Origin: JBBEBE01 sp040882505
GTDB lineage: Bacteria; Bacteroidota; Rhodothermia; Balneolales; Balneolaceae
Reading direction: 5' to 3'
DNA length: 64,000 bases
Assembly (NCBI GenBank): GCA_040882505.1
Contig: JBBEBE010000009.1
Span: 248,001 to 312,000, forward strand
The notes below the pieces were generated by a model. It saw nothing but the letters and a program-made list of their open reading frames with translations, did no database searches and was not told where the DNA came from. Position 1 is the first letter of the stretch. Each line of letters opens with the position of its first letter. Position numbers and translations under genes: made by a program. Below, one piece after another: positions 1 through 8,989 of this stretch.

Positions 1-2600
1 GAAAGTTCAAATGGGAGTGGAATCTCCCATCGATCTCTTCTGGAGAGTCCGACTCGATCCTGGGTAAAGGGAGTTCCCCATTGGGATTGAAGGCGAAGAC
101 GAAGGTGAAGCTGATCCCGTTCTGCAAAAACCGGAAACTGGATCCAGCTCTCGAGATCGGCCGTTGTCGCCGGAGAGAATTCACGATTCATTCGCTCACT
201 CGCCATGATGGAGAGTCGAACCCCGTACCCGCTCTGGCGGTCCGATACCATTCGGGCTCCCATCACGGATGAACGAATCATCCAGACCAACTGCAGGGAG
301 ATCCACTCCCCCGCCTCCGGCTCTACCCAACGCTCATCGACCAACGGGCCACTCCAGCTCCAGGGCTCACGATCTTCCCACTTCAATCGGGTCGCAAATT
401 GCAGGTCACTGCCGGGAAGATCTGGGTTGTCTCCCGTCCATCTGGCCGAAACAGTCCCTCCCGTTCGACGTTCGATCCAAGATTCACCGCCGTAATGTCC
501 GGTATAAAAGGGAGATTGATAGAGTGCCGTCCAGAGCGTCGGTTGCCAACGACGGTTCAGGTATCCCAAGAACCATGCACTTTCGTCAGGGGATGGTATG
601 GAGTAGGCTCCCCCCGCAACCCATAGATGCTGCATCATCGGTTCCATCCAGATCGTTCCGGCCGACAGTCCGTACTGATCTCTCCCCGTCATCCATGGAA
701 GACCGACCGTTGCCAGATGTCGTATTTCAGAGAATGACCGGTAGGGGCCCGTGCTTCGATCCCAGGAACCATCCACCTGCCCGGGGAGCTCTGGACGCTG
801 AGTTCGCCACGACCGATATGCCTGGAGTTCGTCCAAAGAGATGTCTGAACGTCTGCGGTTCGGGGAAATCCGATGGATTTGGCCCTCCTCGAGATATTCG
901 CTTGCAGAGAGGAATACAACTTCTTGCCCCTCATCGGATTGAATCCAGTCGACGCCCACTCCCCCTGTAAAGAGATTTGTCATCCGGACGGGCTCTTTAC
1001 CGTTTCCAACGGTGTCGAGGCGAACCTGATACAGATTGGGAACCCCGTCTTCAAGCGATGTAAAGATCAGTCGATCACCGGCAGGCGAGACAACCGGGTG
1101 TCGATGATCCCCTTCTCCTGTCCCCAACGGCTCTTCACCACCCATTTCCAATGATATTCGAACCAGCATTCGTATTCCGTCGGGGCGAAATCTCTGTGCA
1201 TAGAGTTCGTTTCGTTCATGATTCCAAACAAGATCCAGCAACTCGGAATTGCCCGTTGCCGATGTCAATTGAAATCGCTCGGTACCGTTTCGATCAAAGA
1301 GTACAACTTGATCGGTTCCACCCTTGTTTACGATGGCTGCGATCCGGACACCATGCGGGCCGAATACAGGAGAGCGTGCCCGACGTCCACTTGTAAGTCG
1401 GATTTCACGCTCCAGCTCCAAATCATACAGAAAAAGATCATGTACGAGCGCACCCCCGGCAGATCGATTCATCCGTGTGTAGACGAGCTGATCGGACCAA
1501 GGGCTCCAGGAGAGATTCGGGCGGATGTCTCCCATCGCGATGGTCCGTGAAGCATCCAGTGAATCGGGCGAGGCGATGACCAGTCGCCGAACCGGCCGTG
1601 AAGGTCGTTCATCCAGCAACATGGCAACGGACTCGTTGTCCGGTCTCCACGAAACATCCAACACCTCTCCATCCACACGAAACCACGGCTCTCCGCCCAG
1701 AGAATCGACTCGATCCGACTGTGCGGCGGTTGCAAAATAGTCGACAGAGAGATGCTGCTCCCACTCCCGTTGAAACGCTTTCCAGGACAGGCCTGCCTCT
1801 TCCTGAAACGCGTGACGGAAGGAATGACGCTCCACCCATCCTCGTCCCGTTCGGTGATGAAGGAGACGAATCAGGGTCGAATCTCCTCGTGTCTCTGCGA
1901 GATAGCGGACCATGGAGTGACCGCGCGCATACCGGCCGGTTCGTCCGGAATCCCATCCTTGACGATCCGTGTCAAAAATAGCCTTTCTCAAATAGCGCTC
2001 TCCCCGCTGTGCATCCCACTCTTCAGTCAAATACTGGGCCAACCCTTCGGACCAATCGAGTGGCATGGGATCGGATAAAAGAAAACTCCAGGATCCCAAT
2101 GGTGAGTCAATCGCCTGGCCATGCAGCAGGTGGGCAACTTCGTGCCAAACGACCTTCCGGATCCACTTCTCGCTGCCGGAAAAGCTCGAGGCAAATGTCG
2201 TAACATTGACCCAGATAAACGCATATCCTCCAGAAAGAGGGACAGCATATCCGTTGGCAATTTCGTCCCGGTCGGTTACATAGAGTCGAATCGGATCCGG
2301 ATTCTCCAGGTTCAACCAGTCTGAAAGTGTACCGTAACTCTCAAGAGCCGTGGCAAGGATCTCGGGGACTCGGGATGACAATCGCTCCGGGTAGACCACC
2401 TCGACCGGACCCGACCGGGTCACCTGCCAGGTCACTCCCGCTTCGTGTCGGCCATTCAATAATTGAAATCCCTGCGAATAGAGAGAAACGGGCAGACAGA
2501 AAATGATCCATAATATGGCGCCCCGGACGTAGTACCGTCTTTTATTGGCAGGAATCCTTGTGGCTCGAACCTTCACCGGCTTCACCCTGTTCGCCCCCAT
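1..2600 (-). CDS. Zinc metalloprotease / TolB-like propeller / outer-membrane protein, 3' end outside window
   Basis: At least 866 residues are read without a stop from ATG 2600 to the window edge. After a basic N-terminus and a hydrophobic signal segment (about 27-42) comes a gluzincin-type peptidase part: HEVAH at 153-157 and a downstream WSEGLAQY whose Glu185 fits the third zinc ligand. From about 260 to 560 there are repeated units ending in phrases such as FTSLEDGVPNLYQV and SWSPWSDQLVY, as in TolB/PD40 beta-propellers. Beyond about 620 the sequence turns into alternating glycine/aromatic strands (for example GLPWMTGRDQYGLSAG), as in outer-membrane barrels. It is probably a surface or periplasmic protein; the substrate is unknown. 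It diverges from the Nramp gene with about 116 bp between them. The domain order is clear; the exact function is not. Confidence 0.85.
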   Translation of the reverse strand, partial: MGANRVKPVKVRATRIPANKRRYYVRGAILWIIFCLPVSLYSQGFQLLNGRHEAGVTWQVTRSGPVEVVYPERLSSRVPEILATALESYGTLSDWLNLENPDPIRLYVTDRDEIANGYAVPLSGGYAFIWVNVTTFASSFSGSEKWIRKVVWHEVAHLLHGQAIDSPLGSWSFLLSDPMPLDWSEGLAQYLTEEWDAQRGERYLRKAIFDTDRQGWDSGRTGRYARGHSMVRYLAETRGDSTLIRLLHHRTGRGWVERHSFRHAFQEEAGLSWKAFQREWEQHLSVDYFATAAQSDRVDSLGGEPWFRVDGEVLDVSWRPDNESVAMLLDERPSRPVRRLVIASPDSLDASRTIAMGDIRPNLSWSPWSDQLVYTRMNRSAGGALVHDLFLYDLELEREIRLTSGRRARSPVFGPHGVRIAAIVNKGGTDQVVLFDRNGTERFQLTSATGNSELLDLVWNHERNELYAQRFRPDGIRMLVRISLEMGGEEPLGTGEGDHRHPVVSPAGDRLIFTSLEDGVPNLYQVRLDTVGNGKEPVRMTNLFTGGVGVDWIQSDEGQEVVFLSASEYLEEGQIHRISPNRRRSDISLDELQAYRSWRTQRPELPGQVDGSWDRSTGPYRSFSEIRHLATVGLPWMTGRDQYGLSAGTIWMEPMMQHLWVAGGAYSIPSPDESAWFLGYLNRRWQPTLWTALYQSPFYTGHYGGESWIERRTGGTVSARWTGDNPDLPGSDLQFATRLKWEDREPWSWSGPLVDERWVEPEAGEWISLQLVWMIRSSVMGARMVSDRQSGYGVRLSIMASERMNREFSPATTADLESWIQFPVFAERDQLHLRLRLQSQWGTPFTQDRVGLSRRDRWEIPLPFEL

Positions 2601-2640
2601 CTTGTTCCAGAAAAGTACTGTCCGTTTGAATGAATGTTAT

Positions 2641-2646
2641 TATACT
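2641..2646 (+). promoter_or_regulatory. Possible -10 element for the Nramp gene
   Basis: TATACT lies in the short divergent spacer. If transcription starts just after it, the upstream in-frame ATG at 2630 would be outside the message, which supports ATG 2717 as the start. The matching -35 is poor, so this is weak. Confidence 0.25.
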
Positions 2647-2716
2647 TGAATCGGCCGCCATTCGGAAGAGAGATTCTCTTTTGAACGAACCCCTGCAGGA
2701 ATCTGATACTCTGATC

Positions 2717-3964
2717 ATGAAGACCTATCCTACAGAACGAAACACCGGAAACACGGGGGCAGATCACTCGTCCGGAAGCTGGATCGCCAAAATGGGCCCC
2801 GGGTTCATTACCGCAGCGTTGGTGTTCGGGCCCGGAAGTTTGACGGTTGCCTCGACTCTGGGAGCCAATTTCGGGTACGCACATCTCTGGGTGATCCTGA
2901 TCGCCACCCTGTTCATGATGCTTTTTACCGAAATGTCGATCCGAATCGGACTGGCTACAGATCGCTCCCTGCTCGATGTGATTCGAAAAAAGTGGGGGAA
3001 TGTCGTAGCTGTCACCATCGGGATCGGGATTTTTCTCGTGGTTGCGTCGTTTCAGGCTGGCAATGCAGTCGGAGCCGGACTCGCCTTTTCGGAACTTTTC
3101 GGAACGTCCATTACACCCTGGATTGTTGTCTTCACCCTGGTCTCCATATCGCTTCTCTGGTTCAAATCGTTTTACAAAATATTGGAGAAGTTGATGTTGG
3201 GACTGGTGCTAGTGATGCTCTTCTCGTTCCTTGGAACGTTGATCATCATTCGACCCCCCATCGGACAGGTCCTCAGCGGATTTGTCCCGACGCTGCCGAC
3301 CGGGTCCTTTCTTTTGGCTGTCGCAATGATCGCCTCCAGTTTTTCCATAGTCGGGGCATTCTACCAATCCTACCTGGTTCGGGAGAAGCGGTGGCGAAGA
3401 AGCCAGGTCGGCGAGGCACGAGCCGAAGGGCTTGCCGGAATTGCCATTCTCGGGTCCATCGGCCTCATTATCTTGATCTGTGCCGGAGCTGTCCTCCACG
3501 CGCAGGAGATTACCATTCAAAGTGCCGCCGACATGGGAATCGCCATTGAACCTCTCTTCGGATCCTTTGCGACCACACTCTTCATGATTGGATTGTTCGG
3601 TGCTTCGTTCTCCTCGCTTATCGGAAATGCAACCATTGGCGGCAGTCTGCTGAGTGATGCATTCGGACAAGACAGCCGATTGGAAAATCGCGTCACACGC
3701 CTGCTCATTCTTTTTGTCATGGTGACAGGTGCCGGAATCGCCATTCGATTCGGCGGTATTCCGATCGATTTGATCGTTTTTGCACAGGGTGTCACGATTT
3801 TCATCGTTCCGTTTATCGGCGTGATCCTCTTCATGACAGCCAACAGCCAGGATATCCTTGGAGACTTCGTCAACAAACCTTGGCAAAAAGCGTTTGGCTA
3901 TCTGGGATTGGGCATCCTGTTTTTGCTGGCCGGACGGAACGCTTGGACGCTATTCATTGCATGA
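2717..3964 (+). CDS. Divergent Nramp-family metal ion transporter
   Basis: A 415-residue inner-membrane protein with about 11 hydrophobic segments and the Nramp opening motif GPGF at 26-29 followed by a GYAHLW segment. In classical Mn/Fe transporters helix 1 carries DPGN; here the same place reads GPGS (38-41), so both metal-binding side chains are gone. Helix 6 lacks the usual Met-Pro-His group and reads VGAFYQSYLVREK instead. The fold is supported; the cargo is not, and may not be Mn2+ or Fe2+. An in-frame ATG at 2630 exists, but the 2717 start leaves room for promoters and gives an N-terminus of normal length. No close ribosome site is seen for either start. Confidence 0.85.
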   Translation: MKTYPTERNTGNTGADHSSGSWIAKMGPGFITAALVFGPGSLTVASTLGANFGYAHLWVILIATLFMMLFTEMSIRIGLATDRSLLDVIRKKWGNVVAVTIGIGIFLVVASFQAGNAVGAGLAFSELFGTSITPWIVVFTLVSISLLWFKSFYKILEKLMLGLVLVMLFSFLGTLIIIRPPIGQVLSGFVPTLPTGSFLLAVAMIASSFSIVGAFYQSYLVREKRWRRSQVGEARAEGLAGIAILGSIGLIILICAGAVLHAQEITIQSAADMGIAIEPLFGSFATTLFMIGLFGASFSSLIGNATIGGSLLSDAFGQDSRLENRVTRLLILFVMVTGAGIAIRFGGIPIDLIVFAQGVTIFIVPFIGVILFMTANSQDILGDFVNKPWQKAFGYLGLGILFLLAGRNAWTLFIA

Positions 3965-4068
3965 TGATACCTGTATGAACCCATTGCAACGAAATCATAA
4001 TGGAAGGGGGCGGTTGGACGAATGTTGACCAGCCCCGGCTCATTGAAACCAACAGACCTGCAATACAC

Positions 4069-5088
4069 ATGATTGAATCTATAGAAGAGCTGGACCGCGT
4101 CCTCTCCGAACCGTCCCAACGCCTGATTGAAGATTTGCAATCACTGAAAGGAGATCTTCTTCTTCTCGGTGTGGCCGGAAAAATGGGCCCGAGTCTTGCC
4201 ATGCTTGCAAAAAGAGCGTTTGACCGAATCGGGAACGGACAGAAGGTGATCGGCGTCTCCCGTTTCTCCAAACCAGAGTCCCGAACTCAGTTGGAGAATC
4301 AAGGAATTAAAACCATTGCTGCCGATTTGATGAACGACGAGGCATTGGCCGCACTTCCCGATGCGCCAAACGTCATCTACCTGGCTGGAACCAAATTCGG
4401 AACGAGCGGAAACGAATGCTATACCTGGGCGATGAATAGCTATCTCCCCGGAAGAGTTGCCGCGCGATATCCGAAAGCCAACATTGTGGCCTTTTCGACC
4501 GGTAATGTCTACCCGTTCAGTGATGTCGACTCCGGGGGTCCTACAGAAGAAGATCCGACCGGGCCCATTGGGGAGTACGCCCAATCCTGTCTCGGGCGGG
4601 AACGTATCTTTGAATATTTTTCGAAGACGGCGGGTACACCCGTTCTAATTTATCGTCTCAATTACGCCATTGACCTTCGATACGGTGTACTGCACGAGGT
4701 CGCCAGCTCGGTGAATGAAGGACGTCCGATCGATCTTACCACGGGATACGTAAATGTGATCTGGCAGGGAGACGCGAACGAGATTGCCCTCCGTTCATTA
4801 AACCATTGTACGAGCCCGGCAGCCGTCCTGAATGTCACAGGCCCGGAAACCACATCGGTTCGATGGCTTGCCAACGAATTTGGCAAGCGGATGGGGAAAG
4901 AGCCCGTATTTTCCGGTGAAGAGGCCCCTACCGCGCTTTTAAGCAATGCATCCCGATCCATTGAACGTTTCGGCAGGCCCCGGGTATCCCTGGAAAAGAT
5001 GATTGAGTGGACCACCGACTGGGTCGTTCATGATCGGGAAACCCTTGACAAACCCACGCACTTTCAGCAAAGAGAAGGAAAATTTTGA
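4069..5088 (+). CDS. NAD(P)-binding SDR/epimerase-like protein with altered active site
   Basis: A 339-residue protein with a Rossmann start (LLLLGVAGKMGPS near 27-39) and the general layout of extended short-chain dehydrogenases/epimerases. Where the family has YxxxK, this protein has Tyr170 but Cys174 (EYAQSC). The Lys that normally lowers the Tyr pKa is therefore missing, and classical SDR chemistry is doubtful. ATG 4069 is preferred to the upstream ATG 4000 because the extra 23 residues look non-coding. It lies 2 bp before the DHDPS-like gene, so the two are surely co-transcribed and probably act on the same substrate. The real reaction is unknown. Confidence 0.8.
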   Translation: MIESIEELDRVLSEPSQRLIEDLQSLKGDLLLLGVAGKMGPSLAMLAKRAFDRIGNGQKVIGVSRFSKPESRTQLENQGIKTIAADLMNDEALAALPDAPNVIYLAGTKFGTSGNECYTWAMNSYLPGRVAARYPKANIVAFSTGNVYPFSDVDSGGPTEEDPTGPIGEYAQSCLGRERIFEYFSKTAGTPVLIYRLNYAIDLRYGVLHEVASSVNEGRPIDLTTGYVNVIWQGDANEIALRSLNHCTSPAAVLNVTGPETTSVRWLANEFGKRMGKEPVFSGEEAPTALLSNASRSIERFGRPRVSLEKMIEWTTDWVVHDRETLDKPTHFQQREGKF

Positions 5089-5090
5089 CC

Positions 5091-6149
5091 ATGAGCACGT
5101 TGCAACTCAACTCCGACAAACGACATCTGCTACAGAAAGGAACCGTCATTCCCGCCCATCCCCTGGCGTTGGCCGATGGGAACCGAATGGACGAAGCCTT
5201 CCAGCGGGCTCTTACACGATACTATATCGCTGCCGGCTCTGGTGGAATTGCCGTGGGTGTCCATACTACGCAATTCGAAATTCGGGAACCCGGAATTGAT
5301 CTCTTTGAGCCGGTTCTGAAGATGGCCGCCGAAGAGGTCGACGCCCAGGCACTCGACCGACCGTTTCTCAAAGTGGCTGGAATTTGCGGCCCGACCGATC
5401 AGGCAATTTCCGAAGCGGAAACCGCTGCCCGACTGGGGTATGACCTGGGACTCCTGAGTCCCGGCGGTCTGGGGGATTGGAGTGAACCTCAACTCCTGGA
5501 ACGGGCCAGAGAAGTCGCCAAGATCATGCCTGTCTTTGGGTTCTACCTTCAGCCGGCCGTGGGTGGTCGTATCCTGAGTTACCGATTCTGGCGTGAGTTT
5601 GCCGACATCCCGAATGTCCTGGCCATCAAAGTCGCCGCATTCAACCGGTACCAGACGTTGGATGTCGTGCGTGCCGTCATCGAGTCCGACCGTCGGGACG
5701 AGATTGCCCTCTATACCGGAAATGATGACAACATCATCAACGATCTGCTTACCCCGTTTCGAATACCGATCGATGGGACCCCGGTCACCAAACGGTTCGT
5801 TGGCGGACTACTGGGCCATTGGGCTGTCTGGACATCGAAAGCGGTCGAAATGCTGGATATGATTCATCAACTTGGCGAGACCATTCCGGCACACGTGCTC
5901 ACACTCAACGCCGAGGTCACCGACTCCAACGCTGTGGTTTTTGATGCAGCCAATCAATTCCATGGCTGTATTCCCGGTATTCACGAAGTGCTCCATCGGC
6001 AGGGACTTCTTCGGTCGGTCCGCTGTTTGAATCCTGAAGAGACTCTCTCGAATGGTCAGAGTGACGAAATCGACCGAATCTATCGGGACTATCCGCACCT
6101 GACTGACGATGCATTCGTCAAAGAGAATTTGGACCGTTTCTTCGACTGA
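5091..6149 (+). CDS. Dihydrodipicolinate synthase/N-acetylneuraminate lyase family aldolase
   Basis: A 352-residue (beta/alpha)8 class I aldolase-like protein. The Schiff-base Lys is probably Lys180 (LAIKVAAFN), and Tyr152 in GFYLQP corresponds to the family's active-site Tyr in its YNxP motif. This family makes or splits pyruvate-type adducts (DapA, NanA, KDG aldolase). The chain is some 50 residues longer than DapA and lacks the GIKE wording, so it is a divergent branch rather than lysine biosynthesis. An in-frame TTG at 5085 overlaps the preceding stop, but ATG 5091 has AAGGAA about 11 bases upstream. It forms an operon with the SDR-like gene; sugar-acid breakdown is an inference. Confidence 0.85.
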   Translation: MSTLQLNSDKRHLLQKGTVIPAHPLALADGNRMDEAFQRALTRYYIAAGSGGIAVGVHTTQFEIREPGIDLFEPVLKMAAEEVDAQALDRPFLKVAGICGPTDQAISEAETAARLGYDLGLLSPGGLGDWSEPQLLERAREVAKIMPVFGFYLQPAVGGRILSYRFWREFADIPNVLAIKVAAFNRYQTLDVVRAVIESDRRDEIALYTGNDDNIINDLLTPFRIPIDGTPVTKRFVGGLLGHWAVWTSKAVEMLDMIHQLGETIPAHVLTLNAEVTDSNAVVFDAANQFHGCIPGIHEVLHRQGLLRSVRCLNPEETLSNGQSDEIDRIYRDYPHLTDDAFVKENLDRFFD

Positions 6150-6250
6150 TCTTCAGCCGGTACCGGCCTTGAGACGCCACCGGTACCGATTAATAGAGTC
6201 GTCTTCCGAAGGCTCTTTTTCCCGTTTCCACTCACCCGATCATCTGTACC

Positions 6251-8989
6251 ATGACTCGTTTTCTCTTCTCGTTACTGATTTCGTTCCTCACACTGTCCGG
6301 TACACGTGTACTCCACACCCACGCCCAACCAGCCGATCCTCCGACGGATCGACAAGAACGGCCGGGGTTTCCGGATACGATGCAGTACGGACCGGTGTTG
6401 GCCGAATCGATCAAACAGGAGTGGCCGGAACAGCAACTGATTCGGAAAGGATTGGCGATTCGCCTGTCGGAAGATGCCGCCATCTATCTGGATCGGGATC
6501 TGGTTCAGGTCAGCGCTGCGGTTACTGGAGGATGGCTTGACATCAGCCAAACCGACTATACAAGCTACAAAGGATCACAGATTGCCTCGGCGGAAGGACG
6601 GCAACTTTTCGGGAGCTCCAGCCGGGTTGGTTGGGCACGAAACGGCTCTTGGGAGGCTCCCAGAGAGGCCGGTATGGGTCCGGTACCTGCCAATTGGACA
6701 CAATACAAGGGGTACTATCTCTACGGGGATTGGGTGATCCTCTCGTACAGTGTCGGAGAGACCGATATCCTGGAATTTCCGCGAGCCTGGTCTCATGGCG
6801 AGAGCCACCTCTTTTCCAGGGGATTCGAAATCCCGGGTCGGGAAGAGGAGCTCGAGGGGTTGCTGTTGGAAATGAATCCTCACTGGAAGATCGAATCGGT
6901 TCGGAAAGATCAGATCATTCTCACTACCGACGAGGGACGGTGGCTCACAGCTCGACTGGAGAGCCCGGCAGAGGGTGCCAGTCTTGGCGTACAGGACTCG
7001 CTACTCACCTTTCGCTTCCCGCCGTCCGAAGACATCTTGAGGGCCGAACTTTTGGTCTGGGAATCGGTCCATGAAGAAGACGCAGACAGGGTTCCTGAAA
7101 ACCACCAACCTCTTCAACGCCGGATTTCCGACTGGACTTGGGGCGGACCCGCTCGTTGGGGGTCGGTCCGTGCCGGACCGGCCACCTCTCGGGAGACTGA
7201 ATTTACGTACCAGTCCGAGTCCATACCGATTCCGTTCGAAAACCCGTGGAATGCCTGGATTCGACTCTCTGGAATCGACTTTTTTGACGACGGTGGACGA
7301 GCTGCCGTCACGACATGGAACGGGGATGTCTGGATTGTCGAGGGCCTTCACGGAGATTTAAGCGACATCCGTTGGCAGAGGTATGCATCCGGGCTCTTCT
7401 ACCCGATGGGAGTTGAAGTGGTCGACGATGTGATTTATGTGACTGAACGCAGCCAGCTGACTCGCCTGCATGATCTCAATGGTGATGGCGAGGCCGATTA
7501 CTACGAAAGCTTGAACCATGAGGGCGTTCTCTGGCCCATGGCGCACGCCTTGGGATTGGAAACCGATTCCGAAGGAAATTTCTACTTTATGAAGAATGGA
7601 AACCGGGTGCCGTCCGGCATTCCCGGTCACGGTGCCCTCATTCGCGTCTCTGCAGATGGATCCCGTCGAGAGATTGTTTCCAATGGATCTCGCGGAGTCA
7701 ACACTCTCGGGATCAATGACCAAGACCAGATTTTCACGGCCGATCAACAGGGAAATTGGGTTCCGGTCGAACGGGTCGATCAAATGACGGAAGGTGGATT
7801 TTACGGATTCCGGACACACGGTGGAGAAGGGATGCCGGTCGGTGAGTTTGTCCCCCCTGTATTGTGGATGCCGTACGAGGTGAACAACTCCTCCGGCATG
7901 ATGGTTTGGGCAGGAGATGACCGATGGGGGCCCCTCGCAGACCACTGGATTCTGGGTTCCTACGGTCAGAGTCGCCTCTTCCTGATTCTGACACAATCAT
8001 TCCCGGACAACCGTCTCCAGGGAGCATCCCTTTCACTTCCCATCGAGACCGAATCCGGTGTCATTCGCGGAGACATGAATCCATCCGATGGCCAACTCTA
8101 CGTCGCAGGACTTCGTGGCTGGACCACGCTGGGTACAGCCGATGGCAGTCTGGAACGTATTCGATACACCGGCAAACCACTCTACCTGCCAACGGCTTTT
8201 CGGGCCGAACCGGGAGCCATCGTTTTGACGTTTGACCAGCCACTGGATGCTTCCTCCATCGGTCCGGATGACTTCCGTCTCTCCCAATGGGAGTATCGGT
8301 ACACCTCCCGATACGGTTCGGCAGAATATTCACTGGCCGAACCGGAACGAGAAGGTCGTGACCCTCTGCCTGTAGACGCTGTCACGATTTCGGAGGACCG
8401 TCATGACGTCCGTCTGTCCATCGACGGATTGGAGTCGGTCATGCAGCTGGAAATCGCATGGAATCTGCTGTTTGCCGACGGAACATTCCAAGAGGAGACT
8501 CTTTGGGCAACCATCAATTGGCTCACTCCGGATGAGAGCCTCGGACGCCCCGAATGGCAGAACCGAATTCTTGCACGGCACCATGAGGATCGCGAAGCAC
8601 CCGTGGAGTCGGTAACGTCTGGTGAACTAGCGGATTCGGGTGGACCGGACTGGTTCAATCGTGGTGCTACGCTTTTCGAAAACAATTGCTCGTCGTGCCA
8701 TGCTTCGGACGGAGTCGCACCGGGCATGGCCGCTTCCAAGTGGGCCGGATCTTCGGTAGAAGCCTCTCTTCGTATCCTGCTCCAGGGAAAACAGGGAGAA
8801 CGGGGAATCATGACACCGTTCAACTGGTTGTCGAACGAAGAGTTGGCCGACCTTCTCAGTTACATACGATCCAACTTCCATGATCTGGATCCTGTTGGCC
8901 CGGAGCGGGTCGAGAACATTCGTGAAGAAACCTCCAATCGGCAGGCTCTTTGGCGTGACGAAGAGTTGGAACGTTATCGCGAACCCTGA
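6251..8989 (+). CDS. Large periplasmic protein with C-terminal cytochrome c domain (DUF6797-like)
   Basis: A 912-residue exported protein: hydrophobic signal peptide at 1-25 ending before QPADPP, a long beta-rich middle, and a C-terminal mono-heme cytochrome c domain with CSSCH at 813-817 (Cys813, Cys816, His817). The middle contains propeller-like phrases (DLNGDGEADYYE, GFYGFRTHGGEG) as in the membrane-bound dehydrogenase/heme proteins common in Planctomycetota, Verrucomicrobiota and Bacteroidota. It probably passes electrons from a periplasmic substrate or partner to the respiratory chain. It follows the SDR/DHDPS pair by about 100 bp and may belong to the same catabolic unit. Its 3' end overlaps the opposing apbE gene by 16 bp. 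The substrate is unknown. Confidence 0.8.
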   Translation: MTRFLFSLLISFLTLSGTRVLHTHAQPADPPTDRQERPGFPDTMQYGPVLAESIKQEWPEQQLIRKGLAIRLSEDAAIYLDRDLVQVSAAVTGGWLDISQTDYTSYKGSQIASAEGRQLFGSSSRVGWARNGSWEAPREAGMGPVPANWTQYKGYYLYGDWVILSYSVGETDILEFPRAWSHGESHLFSRGFEIPGREEELEGLLLEMNPHWKIESVRKDQIILTTDEGRWLTARLESPAEGASLGVQDSLLTFRFPPSEDILRAELLVWESVHEEDADRVPENHQPLQRRISDWTWGGPARWGSVRAGPATSRETEFTYQSESIPIPFENPWNAWIRLSGIDFFDDGGRAAVTTWNGDVWIVEGLHGDLSDIRWQRYASGLFYPMGVEVVDDVIYVTERSQLTRLHDLNGDGEADYYESLNHEGVLWPMAHALGLETDSEGNFYFMKNGNRVPSGIPGHGALIRVSADGSRREIVSNGSRGVNTLGINDQDQIFTADQQGNWVPVERVDQMTEGGFYGFRTHGGEGMPVGEFVPPVLWMPYEVNNSSGMMVWAGDDRWGPLADHWILGSYGQSRLFLILTQSFPDNRLQGASLSLPIETESGVIRGDMNPSDGQLYVAGLRGWTTLGTADGSLERIRYTGKPLYLPTAFRAEPGAIVLTFDQPLDASSIGPDDFRLSQWEYRYTSRYGSAEYSLAEPEREGRDPLPVDAVTISEDRHDVRLSIDGLESVMQLEIAWNLLFADGTFQEETLWATINWLTPDESLGRPEWQNRILARHHEDREAPVESVTSGELADSGGPDWFNRGATLFENNCSSCHASDGVAPGMAASKWAGSSVEASLRILLQGKQGERGIMTPFNWLSNEELADLLSYIRSNFHDLDPVGPERVENIREETSNRQALWRDEELERYREP

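Noticed and set aside
269..970. Plus-strand frames of up to 233 codons at the left end
   Set aside because: They are antisense to the zinc protease/TolB gene, whose frame reads through with clear motifs.
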